Made by a program: the position numbers and the translations under genes | Notes under the pieces: model-generated | Told to the model about the DNA's origin: nothing | Seen by the model: only the letters and a program-made list of their open reading frames with translations | Database searches by the model: none | Shown: positions 1 through 8,260 of the stretch, in pieces | How the letters are laid out: each line of letters starts with the position of its first letter | How positions within the stretch are numbered: the first letter of the stretch is position 1 | Assembly: GCA_902801825.1 (NCBI GenBank) | Contig: CADCJS010000006.1 | Coordinates: forward strand, 1 to 47,500 | Length of the DNA stretch: 47,500 nt | From: an uncultured Erysipelotrichaceae bacterium | Lineage (GTDB): Bacteria > Bacillota_I > Bacilli_A > RF39 > UBA660 | Reading direction: 5' to 3'

Positions 1-1
1 A

Positions 2-1567
2 GAATATGCTGATTTATTACTTCCAGGAGTAAAACATACTTGGGAAGAATATGAAGCAATGTATCCAGAAAGAGATTTACCAGAAGGTGCTATGGTTACT
101 AGATATGCACCTAGTCCAACAGGATTTGTTCATATAGGAGCATTAGAATCATCATTCTTAGATAAAAGATTTGCTAAACAATCTGGTGGAGTTTGTTATT
201 TAAGAATAGAAGATACAGATCAAGAAAGAAGTATAGAAAATGGTATTTCTCAAATTATTGATAGTTTAAAATCATTTAATATTACTTTTGATGAAGGACC
301 TATATCAGAAAGTGAAGAAATAGGTAAATATGGACCTTATATTCAAACTAAAAGAGCGGATATTTATAGAGCATATGCAAAAAGATTAATTGAGGAAGAT
401 AAAGCATATGCATCATTCTTATCTAAAGAAGAATTAGATGAAATTAGAGAACAACAAATGAAGTCTAAACAAAGAATAGGTGTATATGGTAGGTATGCTA
501 AAGATAGAAACTTATCTAAAGAAGAAGTACTAGATAGAATTAATAAAGGAGAAAAGTTCATAATAAGAATTAAATCCCCAGGTAGTTTCTTTAATAAAAT
601 AAAAGTAACAGATTTAGTAAAAGGTACTATGGAAATGCCAGAAAATGATATAGATGAAGTTATTATTAAGAGTGATGGAATCCCAACATATCATTTTGCA
701 TCTGTCATAGATGACCATTTAATGCATACTACACATGTTATAAGAGGAGATGAATGGTTATCATCTTTGCCTAAGCATATTCAATTAAATGAAATGTTAG
801 GCTTTAAACCTCCAAAATATGTACACTATGCACCACTTACTAAAAATGATAACGGTACTATTAGAAAATTAAGTAAAAGAAAAGATCCTGAGGCAGCAGT
901 TAGTTACTTTACTGAAGCTGGAGTACCTAAAGAAGCAATTATGCTTTATTTAGCTACAGTAACTAATTCAAATTTTGAAGGATGGCTTGATCAAAATCCT
1001 AAAGGAAATATAGATGATTTTAAATTTGATTTCAAAAAGATTCCATCTTCATCAGGTACTTTATTTGATTTACCAAAACTATATAATATTTCTAAAAATT
1101 ATATAAGTAGATTAACAAAAGATGAAGTTTATGATAATACTTTAGAATATGCAGAAAAATATGATTCTGAATTACTTGAAATTTTAAAGAAATATCCAGA
1201 TTATTCAAAAGATATATTTAATATTGAAAGACAGCAAAAGAAACCAAGAAAAGATTATGAAAAATATTCTGATGTTAAAGGTCAAATATGGTATATGTAT
1301 GATGAATTATTTGATAAATATGCGTCTGAATATGGATATGATTATCAAGCAATTACTGATAAAGTAGAAATAAAGAATATTATTAATACTTATATTGATA
1401 AATATTATGATGAAAATGATAATAAGGATACTTGGTTTAATAAAGTTAAAGAATTAAGTGAAGAATTAGGTTATGCTGGAAATATGAAAGATTATAAAGA
1501 AAATCCAGATAATTATAAAGGATCAGATTTAGTAGAATATAAAAAAACTATAAATTTAAATTTATAG
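2..1567 (+). CDS. gltX: Glutamyl-tRNA synthetase, 5' end outside window, C-terminus short
   Basis: Charges tRNA-Glu (or tRNA-Gln in the indirect pathway) with glutamate. The reading frame is open from base 2, through the first ATG at 59, so the gene starts upstream; clostridial-type enzymes have the same N-terminal extension ending in a YPERDLPEGA-like stretch. The class I HIGH motif is seen as APSPTGFVHIG and the KMSKS loop as IRKLSKRKD. The C-terminal anticodon-binding part stops early: after NPDNYKG, relatives normally continue about 35 residues, but here a short unrelated tail runs into a perfect palindrome that contains the TAG stop. That truncation could be real or a late frameshift. 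Family assignment is certain; completeness is doubtful. Confidence 0.95.
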   Translation, partial: EYADLLLPGVKHTWEEYEAMYPERDLPEGAMVTRYAPSPTGFVHIGALESSFLDKRFAKQSGGVCYLRIEDTDQERSIENGISQIIDSLKSFNITFDEGPISESEEIGKYGPYIQTKRADIYRAYAKRLIEEDKAYASFLSKEELDEIREQQMKSKQRIGVYGRYAKDRNLSKEEVLDRINKGEKFIIRIKSPGSFFNKIKVTDLVKGTMEMPENDIDEVIIKSDGIPTYHFASVIDDHLMHTTHVIRGDEWLSSLPKHIQLNEMLGFKPPKYVHYAPLTKNDNGTIRKLSKRKDPEAAVSYFTEAGVPKEAIMLYLATVTNSNFEGWLDQNPKGNIDDFKFDFKKIPSSSGTLFDLPKLYNISKNYISRLTKDEVYDNTLEYAEKYDSELLEILKKYPDYSKDIFNIERQQKKPRKDYEKYSDVKGQIWYMYDELFDKYASEYGYDYQAITDKVEIKNIINTYIDKYYDENDNKDTWFNKVKELSEELGYAGNMKDYKENPDNYKGSDLVEYKKTINLNL

Positions 1568-1577
1568 TTTTTTTTAT
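1541..1577. terminator. Bidirectional intrinsic terminator between gltX and the convergent gene
   Basis: A perfect 17+17 base palindrome (1541-1557 and 1558-1574) with A-run and T-run at its ends. It can terminate both gltX and the gene arriving from the right. It overlaps the last codons and stop of gltX and the stop of the opposite gene. Confidence 0.8.
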
Positions 1578-2011
1578 AAATATTTTTTTAATAATTTTAT
1601 ATAATTATTATGAAAATTTAAATAATCTTTAGCTAGTTTCATAATTTTTTTATCTACTTCTTTATCAAATCTATTTATTTTTGATTCTATATCGACAACA
1701 CCCATAGTTAAACCTTCAATCATAAGATGAGCTATCGCAGAATCACTATTATCATTATTAACTTCCATTTTTATACCCATCATTGAACCAATTTTAGTTT
1801 TAATACTATTATTAACTAACTCATATTTATTTTTTTTAATAATCTTTTTACTTTCTTTTTTATATTTTTCATATTCTTTTAAAATATTTTCAACATCTTT
1901 AATAATTTTATTTTCTTTTCCGTTTATACTATTTAGTATATTTTCTGAACTATATACACCCATTTCAGAACTTTTATAAATATATTGAACTAATTCTATA
2001 TTTTCATTCAT
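1574..2011 (-). CDS. Small helical-bundle protein, ferritin-like (unknown function)
   Basis: A 145-residue, lysine- and glutamate-rich, almost entirely helical protein without signal peptide or membrane segment. The opening NIELVQYIYKSSEMG and the later MIEGLTMGVVDI resemble a family of small clostridial four-helix-bundle proteins (DUF2383/ferritin-like); I recognise the pattern but not a function, and I do not see a clear di-iron ExxH set. The start is supported by an AGGGTGAT ribosome site just upstream of the ATG at 2011. It converges on gltX and shares its terminator. Confidence 0.65.
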   Translation of the reverse strand: MNENIELVQYIYKSSEMGVYSSENILNSINGKENKIIKDVENILKEYEKYKKESKKIIKKNKYELVNNSIKTKIGSMMGIKMEVNNDNSDSAIAHLMIEGLTMGVVDIESKINRFDKEVDKKIMKLAKDYLNFHNNYIKLLKKYL

Positions 2012-2060
2012 ATTATCACCCTAAATATATTATTAACTATAAACAAAAATATATACTAAA

Positions 2061-2180
2061 AAAACGACGTTTATTTCAAATGGAGCGATTGGTTAAGTTA
2101 TTTTTAACTTTTCCATCACAATTGAGAATTAATACATACTAGTATCAATTTCTATTTACATTTTACTATAAATTTATAAT
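2061..2180 (-). repeat. tRNA-Gly-derived element A (most degenerate copy)
   Basis: Read on the minus strand, this stretch ends with CGCTCCATTTGAAATAAACG then TCG and a T-run. That is the 3' acceptor end, encoded CCA and downstream flank of tRNA-Gly at 8414, but with one arm of the terminator hairpin lost. Its upstream part has TAGTAAAATG, also present in elements B and C and close to the D-arm of tRNA-Gly (TGTAGTACAACG). The middle is unrelated, with a small AAGTTA/TAACTT hairpin and an ATACTAGTAT palindrome. No convincing promoter is seen for it. It lies just upstream of the metallopeptidase gene. Confidence 0.6.
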
Positions 2181-2212
2181 AATTCCAATGCAAATGTTAA
2201 AAATATCAAAAT

Positions 2213-2241
2213 TTGACATATTTTTTATAATATGATAAGAT
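2213..2241 (+). promoter_or_regulatory. Sigma-A promoter of the metallopeptidase gene
   Basis: TTGACA at 2213-2218, a 17-base spacer and TAAGAT at 2236-2241. Transcription would start near 2248, which excludes an upstream in-frame ATG at 2232 and supports the start at 2265, preceded by AGAGGGG. Confidence 0.7.
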
Positions 2242-2264
2242 ATGCGGTCAAAAGAGGGGTTATT

Positions 2265-3128
2265 ATGAATAAATTAGAATATTTAAAAATAAAAAGTATT
2301 ATAGTAAAAAATTTTAAAAAAGAACAATTCTTTGATGAAAAAACAATATACGATATAATCGAAATAATAATTAATCATAGGAAATATAAAACTATGATCA
2401 GTGATGTTAATTTAATAAGTGAAAATGCTGAAAATAGAATTAGTGGAGCATATTCTCCGATTGATAAAAGCATAAAAATTGTATTACCTCATGATCAAAA
2501 TAATTATTTTGATTATAATACTACAGTATTACATATATTATTGCACGAATTAGAGCATGTTGGTCAACATAAAAAATGTTTAGAATCAAAAAATAGTGAT
2601 TTAGAAAAAGGTTTATATGATACATGTTTTAAAGCAAATAATTATCTTGAACAAATTCAAAAGAAATTGTATAACAATGAAATTAACCCAAATGAATATT
2701 TATTAATAATTGAACAAATGAAATTTTATCAAATGTATTCTGAAATTGTTAATACGAGATGCTATGAATTATTACCTACAGAAAGACAGGCAGAAATAAA
2801 TAGTTTTAAATATTTGATTGAATTATTAAAAAATAATTATGATGAAAAATATAAAGATAAATTTGAAATGATAAAAATTAATTATTTAATTAGGAATTTA
2901 ATAGGATATAAAAGTGATGGTAAAAAAGTTATTGCTCCAACATACGAATTATATAGAATTATACTTGATTTTATGAATCAATCCGAAAATAAAGATAAAT
3001 ATTTTGAAAAATTTGATTCATTTTCAAAAAGTATGACACTTGATCAACGATTATATTATGGTTTAAATATTTCATTAGATGAGTATAATAATAAAAAATT
3101 AGAGATTGGGAAATATTTTGTAAAGTAG
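2265..3128 (+). CDS. Putative zinc metallopeptidase (HExxH), cytoplasmic
   Basis: A 287-residue protein with the zinc-binding motif HELEH (in LHILLHELEHVGQH, about residues 93-106) and a downstream ERQAE that could supply a third ligand. No signal peptide or membrane segment is visible, so it probably acts inside the cell. The substrate is unknown. The start at 2265 is chosen because the promoter lies over the upstream ATG, AGAGGGG sits at the right distance, and the decayed paralogue at 9354 begins with the same MNK[L/I]EY[L/F]KIK. It stands alone, bracketed by tRNA-Gly-derived elements, which suggests exchangeable cargo. Catalytic motif clear; function not recognised. Confidence 0.7.
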   Translation: MNKLEYLKIKSIIVKNFKKEQFFDEKTIYDIIEIIINHRKYKTMISDVNLISENAENRISGAYSPIDKSIKIVLPHDQNNYFDYNTTVLHILLHELEHVGQHKKCLESKNSDLEKGLYDTCFKANNYLEQIQKKLYNNEINPNEYLLIIEQMKFYQMYSEIVNTRCYELLPTERQAEINSFKYLIELLKNNYDEKYKDKFEMIKINYLIRNLIGYKSDGKKVIAPTYELYRIILDFMNQSENKDKYFEKFDSFSKSMTLDQRLYYGLNISLDEYNNKKLEIGKYFVK

Positions 3129-3158
3129 AAGAAATGATATTTTCATTTCTTTTTTATA
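3129..3158 (+). terminator. Intrinsic terminator of the metallopeptidase gene
   Basis: Stem AGAAATGA/TCATTTCT with a short T-rich loop followed by a T-run. It resembles the terminator behind the decayed paralogue at 9707. Confidence 0.7.
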
Positions 3159-3177
3159 TACAAAAATTTTTTATAAA

Positions 3178-3227
3178 GTAGGATAGTCTTTGTATTCTTC
3201 CAAGCTGATAACGTGGGAGTTCGAAAC
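3178..3227 (+). pseudogene. tRNA-Gly(UCC)-like fragment
   Basis: On the plus strand CTTCCAAGCTGATAACGTGG and the following GAGTTCGAA match the anticodon loop (TCC at 3199-3201), 3' anticodon stem, variable region and 5' T-arm of a tRNA-Gly(UCC). The partner strand of the anticodon stem is scrambled and the 3' T-stem, acceptor and CCA are absent; the sequence instead runs into the A-run of the next element. It therefore cannot be a working tRNA. The bases from about 3178 may be a decayed 5' half. It lies opposite and head-on to element B. Confidence 0.55.
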
Positions 3228-3376
3228 AAAAAAACTAATCCAAATTGGATTAGTTGTATATCTAAACTCGAAAAGTTCGAGCAGATTTCAATATGGAGCA
3301 ATTGTGTATCTCGTTTGAGAAACATTTTACTACAAATGTAACTGAGATAAATCTTAATTACATATTCATTATAACA
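3227..3376 (-). ncRNA. Candidate small RNA, tRNA-Gly-derived element B
   Basis: Minus-strand unit with its own signals: extended -10 TGTTATAAT (3368-3376), predicted start near 3361, and an intrinsic terminator with stem AACTAATCC/GGATTAGTT (3233-3255) and a T-run, giving a transcript of about 135 bases. About 90 bases are nearly identical to element C, including a stem ATCTC-GTT/AAC-GAGAT (with one bulged A here), TTTGTAGTAAAATG and a tail resembling the tRNA-Gly 3' end (here TTGCTCCATATTGAAA). Between tail and terminator this copy has an additional hairpin (CTCGAA/TTCGAG). Together with the tRNA-like fragment before it, it fills the 341-base gap between genes. RNA status is inferred. Confidence 0.55.
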
Positions 3377-3423
3377 TACAAATTTTAAAAATATACTTAA
3401 AATCAAAAAACGTGATGAACTTA

Positions 3424-3461
3424 TGATATAATTATAAAGGAGAGTATAAAATATCAGGAGG
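3424..3461 (+). promoter_or_regulatory. Extended -10 promoter and strong RBS of the 900-residue gene
   Basis: TGATATAAT at 3424-3432 followed by AGGAGG at 3456-3461, eight bases before the ATG at 3470. The promoter diverges from that of element B, about 50 bases away. Confidence 0.65.
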
Positions 3462-3469
3462 TATAAAAT

Positions 3470-6172
3470 ATGAATGAACTTATTAACAAATTAAAAGAGA
3501 TTTCTAGTTTATCACAAATAGAAAATATTGGTAGTATAAATACAAATGCATTATTATATGCTATAGCTAAGAGTCAAAGATATGATTTATTAAATAATAG
3601 TAGCATTAGATTAAATATAGCAGATAAAGATACTTTTGAAAAATTAACAGACTATCTTTTATCTGATGAAGATATAATATACTACATGCATAGAAATAGT
3701 TTTTCGTTTTCAAAAGAAGAACTAAATGCAATGTTTAATTTAATTATAGAAAAATATCAAGATCAATATGAATTTGATAGTTTTTTGCGAGAGTTCTTTA
3801 GTAGTAAGGAAGAATTAAATAATTTTGTTAAGGAACATGAAAATTTCTTTATAAAATATCTTGAGAATCATAAAAATAGTGTGTCTTATGCATTAAAAGA
3901 TTGTGATAAATTTGTTGAGTTAATACTAAAAAGTGGAAATACTCAGTTACTTGGTGACTTCGAAAATTATTCACTTGATAATCTAAAATTGCTAGCTCAG
4001 TTTGCTAAAAATAATAATGATATTCCTTATTATGAAGGAACTGATAGATATGCTCAACATATTTTTGATATGAAAGATAGTTTAACTTCATCAGAGTTTA
4101 GTACATTATTAGATTTACTTAAAGAAAATAGATCATACGATAGAAATGTTAGAGATTCCGAATTATCATCTTTTTCTATATTAATTAATGATAATATTGA
4201 TTACTTAATTAATATTGTATCTCAAACTAATTCAGTTCCTAAATGTTTAGTTGAATCAAGTTTATTTAGAGATGAATGTATTAAAAGAAATAGAATTGAT
4301 TTAGCAGTAAAATGTATATTACCACCTGATATAATGCAAAATGAATCATTAGTTAATGCTTATTGCAAAGAATTAAATATAGAACCAAAAGATTTTTATG
4401 AAAGAAGTAAATGGGTACTTAATTATCACGAAAGAAACAATAATATTTTTAATACATTTTTGGCTACATCTCTAAAAGATGATATATTTAATCTTAATAA
4501 TGAACATTTTGAAAGATTTATAAATGATGTACAAGTTCAATTATCTATTTCAAAATTAAACAATAATGAATTAAAAGTATTATCAAAAATTTTGAATTCA
4601 TATAGTTATGATAACTATGATATTTCACTAATGGTAGTTAGCATTATAAATAATATTTCAAATTATTCTGAGTTAATTAAATCTATTAATGTTGAAAATA
4701 TTTCAGAACATGATTTAAAAGATTTAATAAGTGTAATACAACTTCCTAACAACGAGTATAAAATTACAAACATGGATGAATTAAGAAAATATGATATATT
4801 AAAAAAACAAGCATTTATTAATAATTTTAATTCCAATGATTTAGATTCAAATAAAGATTTATTATTAAAATCAATATTTAATGTAGATTTAAAAGAAGCT
4901 GTATATATTGATTCTAAATATTGTCATAGAAATGATAATAGTAATGTGCTTGATGATTTAAAAAATAGTGAGTTACCATCACAAATATATAATTATTTAG
5001 TTTTAATCAATAAAATTGTTGATTGCAATAATGTAGATGAACTAGTTACTATTTATAATAATATAAAAGATTCTAAAATATATGATTGTGAAATTCCATT
5101 AGAACAATATTTAAGAAGTAAATATACAGAATTGTACTCTCAATCACTTTATAGAATTAATGAAAGAAATCAAATATATGGCCCAAAAGATAATATAATG
5201 AATCAAATTAATTATAATGGAAAAAATATACAAATATGTATTCCGAGAGCAAATTTCAATTTCTTTATTCATTGTGTTGGTTCATGTTCATTAGCTTCTG
5301 ATGTTACTGATGAAAATTATAGAAATGATTGGCTAGATAGACCACAATTACAAGATCATTTTATTGCTTGTAGTTATATTAATGAAAAAGGAATATTTTC
5401 ATTGAGAGCTCAAGGAAATATTATTTTTGGATTTGATTCATTAGAAAATGGAGATATTATGGGTATGGGTAATACTGATATTGATTCAATTGGTAGATAT
5501 GCTAATGCTTATGATGGATCTCGTGAATTACAAGAAGGCAATAGAGATAGAGCTAGATTCTTTGTTCCATCAGAAATGCTAAAAACTGTGAATGATGGCT
5601 ATAATGAAATTGTTATAGAAAGAAGAAATACTAACAAATCTAAGGATGAAAATTTTAAAAGAAAACCAGATTATATTATAATGATGGCAGATTCTATGGA
5701 ACCTGAAAACTTTAACTTTATGAATAATTTATATAGTAATCAATTATCATTTATTATTGACGAAGATAAAAGAGAATTACAACAACTTGGAGATAGAAAA
5801 AAAATAAAAGATTTTTTAGTAAAATATAAGAAATTAATTGCTCAAAATGCCAATAAACAAGGAATTCAATTAAATGATATGGCAAATATGTATGTTGATT
5901 TAATTATGAAAGCTAAATATTTTGAAGATTGTATGAAAGCCTCAAGTGAATTTGATATACCACTTGTTGTAGTCGATAAAACTTATTACTTTAATAAAAT
6001 ATTATCTGAATCAACTATGTATGATGATGACACAATGAGAAGTATTTCAGAACTTTACTTACAATCTAATAATTCACAAAAAAGAAAAATATTTGATACA
6101 GTTGCTAAAGGACAAGATGTCACTAATTTGTTACAACCTAAACAAACAGAGACAATAAGGATTTCAATTTAA
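3470..6172 (+). CDS. Large uncharacterised protein (900 aa)
   Basis: Not recognised. A soluble-looking protein without signal peptide or membrane helices. Residues 1 to about 560 are helical and asparagine/leucine-rich, with a loose repetitive texture like a helical-repeat scaffold. From about residue 580 the character changes to a compact domain with aromatic and histidine-containing motifs (NFNFFIHCVGSC, WLDRPQLQDHFIACSYI, then GNIIFGFDS and MGMGNTDIDSIGRY), and then to a helical C-terminus. That two-part form is what one expects of a scaffold or sensor plus effector, but this is inference. It is a single-gene unit with its own promoter and terminator, placed between tRNA-Gly-derived elements B and C, so probably accessory. 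Confidence 0.75.
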   Translation: MNELINKLKEISSLSQIENIGSINTNALLYAIAKSQRYDLLNNSSIRLNIADKDTFEKLTDYLLSDEDIIYYMHRNSFSFSKEELNAMFNLIIEKYQDQYEFDSFLREFFSSKEELNNFVKEHENFFIKYLENHKNSVSYALKDCDKFVELILKSGNTQLLGDFENYSLDNLKLLAQFAKNNNDIPYYEGTDRYAQHIFDMKDSLTSSEFSTLLDLLKENRSYDRNVRDSELSSFSILINDNIDYLINIVSQTNSVPKCLVESSLFRDECIKRNRIDLAVKCILPPDIMQNESLVNAYCKELNIEPKDFYERSKWVLNYHERNNNIFNTFLATSLKDDIFNLNNEHFERFINDVQVQLSISKLNNNELKVLSKILNSYSYDNYDISLMVVSIINNISNYSELIKSINVENISEHDLKDLISVIQLPNNEYKITNMDELRKYDILKKQAFINNFNSNDLDSNKDLLLKSIFNVDLKEAVYIDSKYCHRNDNSNVLDDLKNSELPSQIYNYLVLINKIVDCNNVDELVTIYNNIKDSKIYDCEIPLEQYLRSKYTELYSQSLYRINERNQIYGPKDNIMNQINYNGKNIQICIPRANFNFFIHCVGSCSLASDVTDENYRNDWLDRPQLQDHFIACSYINEKGIFSLRAQGNIIFGFDSLENGDIMGMGNTDIDSIGRYANAYDGSRELQEGNRDRARFFVPSEMLKTVNDGYNEIVIERRNTNKSKDENFKRKPDYIIMMADSMEPENFNFMNNLYSNQLSFIIDEDKRELQQLGDRKKIKDFLVKYKKLIAQNANKQGIQLNDMANMYVDLIMKAKYFEDCMKASSEFDIPLVVVDKTYYFNKILSESTMYDDDTMRSISELYLQSNNSQKRKIFDTVAKGQDVTNLLQPKQTETIRISI

Positions 6173-6175
6173 TAC

Positions 6176-6209
6176 AAAATAACGACTATAATTCATAGTC
6201 GTTATTTTT
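6176..6209 (+). terminator. Intrinsic terminator of the 900-residue gene
   Basis: Stem AAAATAACGACTAT/ATAGTCGTTATTTT with a five-base loop and T-run. The stem core resembles that of the terminator behind the ABC transporter at 8225. Confidence 0.85.
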
Positions 6210-6263
6210 GTTTGTTTGATATTCTTTAACATCATAGACAATATCATTATAACCTTTCTTAGA

Positions 6264-6380
6264 CAAAAAAACTAGTCTTTCGACTAGTTAGTTTCAAATG
6301 GAGCGATTGTGTATCTCGTTTGAGAAACATTTTACTACAAATATAACGAGATAAATCTTAATTACATACTCATTATATCA
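6264..6380 (-). ncRNA. Candidate small RNA, tRNA-Gly-derived element C
   Basis: Minus-strand unit: extended -10 TGATATAAT (6372-6380), predicted start near 6365, an 8-bp perfect stem ATCTCGTT/AACGAGAT around TTTGTAGTAAAATG, the tail ATCGCTCCATTTGAAA, and an intrinsic terminator with stem AACTAGTC/GACTAGTT and T-run. Expected transcript about 100 bases. The tail equals the 3' acceptor end, CCA and first flank bases of tRNA-Gly at 8414. Apart from a few changes the 90-base core is the same as element B. It fills most of the 320-base gap before the ABC transporter gene, with which it diverges. Confidence 0.6.
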
Positions 6381-6437
6381 CATATTTTATAAATTGGTAC
6401 ACATTTAATTTAATCATGGGGAAAAATGTCGATTTTA

Positions 6438-6446
6438 TGGTATAAT
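6438..6446 (+). promoter_or_regulatory. Extended -10 promoter of the ABC exporter gene
   Basis: TGGTATAAT, giving an untranslated leader of about 40 bases. AAAGGAG lies just before the ATG at 6493. Confidence 0.6.
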
Positions 6447-6492
6447 TATTATAGGCTGGTGATATTCAATAAACAATGTAAAGGAGTTTGAG

Positions 6493-8226
6493 ATGAAAGA
6501 GACTATTAGAAATATTAAAACTATATATAAATTTGGTAAAGAATATCGTAGTGCTTTAATTTTTGAAACAATAGGTTCTTTATTAGGAATAGCAATTGGA
6601 ATTGCATTACCAATATTATCTGCACAGTTAATTGTTCATATAACTAACAATAGTTGGTATCAATTACTTTATATGTCATTAGTAATATTTGTTGTTCAAA
6701 TAATTAGTGCTTTAAAAACTGTTTTAATTAGAAAAAATACACAAAAGTTTACCGTTGGAGTTACTGAAAAACTTCAAAAACAAATAAGTAAAGAAATATT
6801 AAAAATATCTCAAACTGATATTGATAATAATTCAACAGGTGTTTTTGTTCAAAGAATGACTTCAGATGCTGATGAACTTGCTAATATGTTCACAACTGGC
6901 TTTGGAAGATGTGTTGGAATTATAACAAGTATTGGAACTTTTATATCAGTTTTTATAATCAATAAATATGTATTTGTTTTTTATGTTATTGCAGCTTTTA
7001 CACTTACAATGATTCATTTAATAAAATCTAGAAAATATAAAATTAAAGATAAAGAAAAAAGAAAAGCACAAGAAAAAGTTACTGGTTTAACATCAGAATT
7101 AATTCGTGGTATAAGAGATATTAAAATGTTAAACGCTAAAGATAGTTTTATTAAGGTTTTAAATGGTAATATTAAAAATAAAAATGAAAAATATTTAGAA
7201 ATGAGAAATCTAGATATTGCATACAACTTGGTAATTGACTCTTTAACAACTCTTTTTGAATTGTTATTAATAATTTTATTTATTTATTTAATCTCAAATG
7301 ACATGTTAACTGTTGCAATGGCAATTGCTTTATTCTCATATAGAGATAGATTAATGAGTAATTTTATGGAAAGAGTATCACAATTGCTAGAAGAAGCTAA
7401 TAGCTTTAATTTATCATTTGAAAGAGTCTTTGCATTATTAGATAACAAAACTTTTAAAAAAGAAAAATTTGGAATAGAAACAATTGAAAACATTAAAGGA
7501 GATTTTGAATTTAAAAATGTATGTTTTTCATATAATGATGGATTACAAGTTTTAGATAATATTAGTTTTAAAGTTAAAGCAAATTCGACAGTTGGGTTTG
7601 TTGGATCAAGTGGAAGTGGTAAAACAACAATATTTAGTTTACTTTGTAAAATGTATGATATAAATTCTGGAGAAATATTAATTGATAATAAAAATATTAA
7701 TGATTTAGATGAAGATTCTATTCGAGGTAATATTACAATAATAGGTCAATCGCCATATGTATTTAATATGAGTATTATTGATAATATGAAATTAGTAAAA
7801 GAAAATGTTACATTAGAAGAAGTTAAAGAAGCATGTAAACTTGCTTGTTTAGACGAATATATAGAATCTCTTCCAGAAAAGTATGATACTGTCATTGGTG
7901 AAGGTGGAGTTACTTTATCTGGAGGTCAAAAACAAAGAATGGCAATTGCTAGAGCTTTAATTCAAAAAACAAAAATTATTCTTTTTGATGAAGCAACAAG
8001 TGCACTAGACAATGAAACTCAAAGAAAAATTCAAGATGCAATTAATAATTTAAAAAATGAATATACAATAATGATTATTGCTCATAGATTTTCAACAATT
8101 CTTAACTGCGATAAAATATTCTTTATTGATAAAGGAAAAGTATTAGATTCAGGTACACATGAAGAACTATTAAAGAAATGTAAGGAATACAAAAAATTAT
8201 ATGAATCAGAAATCAAGGAATCTTAA
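6493..8226 (+). CDS. ABC exporter, fused membrane and ATPase domains
   Basis: A half-transporter of 577 residues that should work as a dimer in the cytoplasmic membrane, using ATP to export a drug, lipid or peptide. The first 310 residues carry six hydrophobic segments of the type I exporter fold. The ATPase domain has Walker A GSSGSGKTT (about 371-379), the signature LSGGQKQR (about 475-482), Walker B IILFDEA with catalytic glutamate, and the H-loop IIAHRFS. All motifs are intact. No partner half-transporter lies beside it, so a homodimer is likely. Substrate cannot be read from sequence. It lies in the accessory island between element C and tRNA-Gly. Confidence 0.92.
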   Translation: MKETIRNIKTIYKFGKEYRSALIFETIGSLLGIAIGIALPILSAQLIVHITNNSWYQLLYMSLVIFVVQIISALKTVLIRKNTQKFTVGVTEKLQKQISKEILKISQTDIDNNSTGVFVQRMTSDADELANMFTTGFGRCVGIITSIGTFISVFIINKYVFVFYVIAAFTLTMIHLIKSRKYKIKDKEKRKAQEKVTGLTSELIRGIRDIKMLNAKDSFIKVLNGNIKNKNEKYLEMRNLDIAYNLVIDSLTTLFELLLIILFIYLISNDMLTVAMAIALFSYRDRLMSNFMERVSQLLEEANSFNLSFERVFALLDNKTFKKEKFGIETIENIKGDFEFKNVCFSYNDGLQVLDNISFKVKANSTVGFVGSSGSGKTTIFSLLCKMYDINSGEILIDNKNINDLDEDSIRGNITIIGQSPYVFNMSIIDNMKLVKENVTLEEVKEACKLACLDEYIESLPEKYDTVIGEGGVTLSGGQKQRMAIARALIQKTKIILFDEATSALDNETQRKIQDAINNLKNEYTIMIIAHRFSTILNCDKIFFIDKGKVLDSGTHEELLKKCKEYKKLYESEIKES

Positions 8227-8260
8227 AAAGAACGACTTATAAATAATAGTCGTCCTTTTT
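8225..8260 (+). terminator. Intrinsic terminator of the ABC exporter gene
   Basis: Stem AAAAAG-ACGACT/AGTCGT-CTTTTT with one internal mismatch and a T-run. It resembles the terminator at 6176. The bases from here to 8377 hold no clear gene, only a short open frame on the minus strand (see findings). Confidence 0.75.

Noticed and set aside
3143-3406. Open frame of 87 codons on the minus strand
   Set aside because: It covers element B and the tRNA-like fragment, has odd composition and no ribosome site; the RNA signals explain the sequence better.
3227-6380. T-box riboswitch reading for elements B and C, given their tRNA-Gly similarity
   Set aside because: They lack the T-box core (AGGGTGGNACCGCG), end in the acceptor sequence itself, and point away from the adjacent cargo genes.
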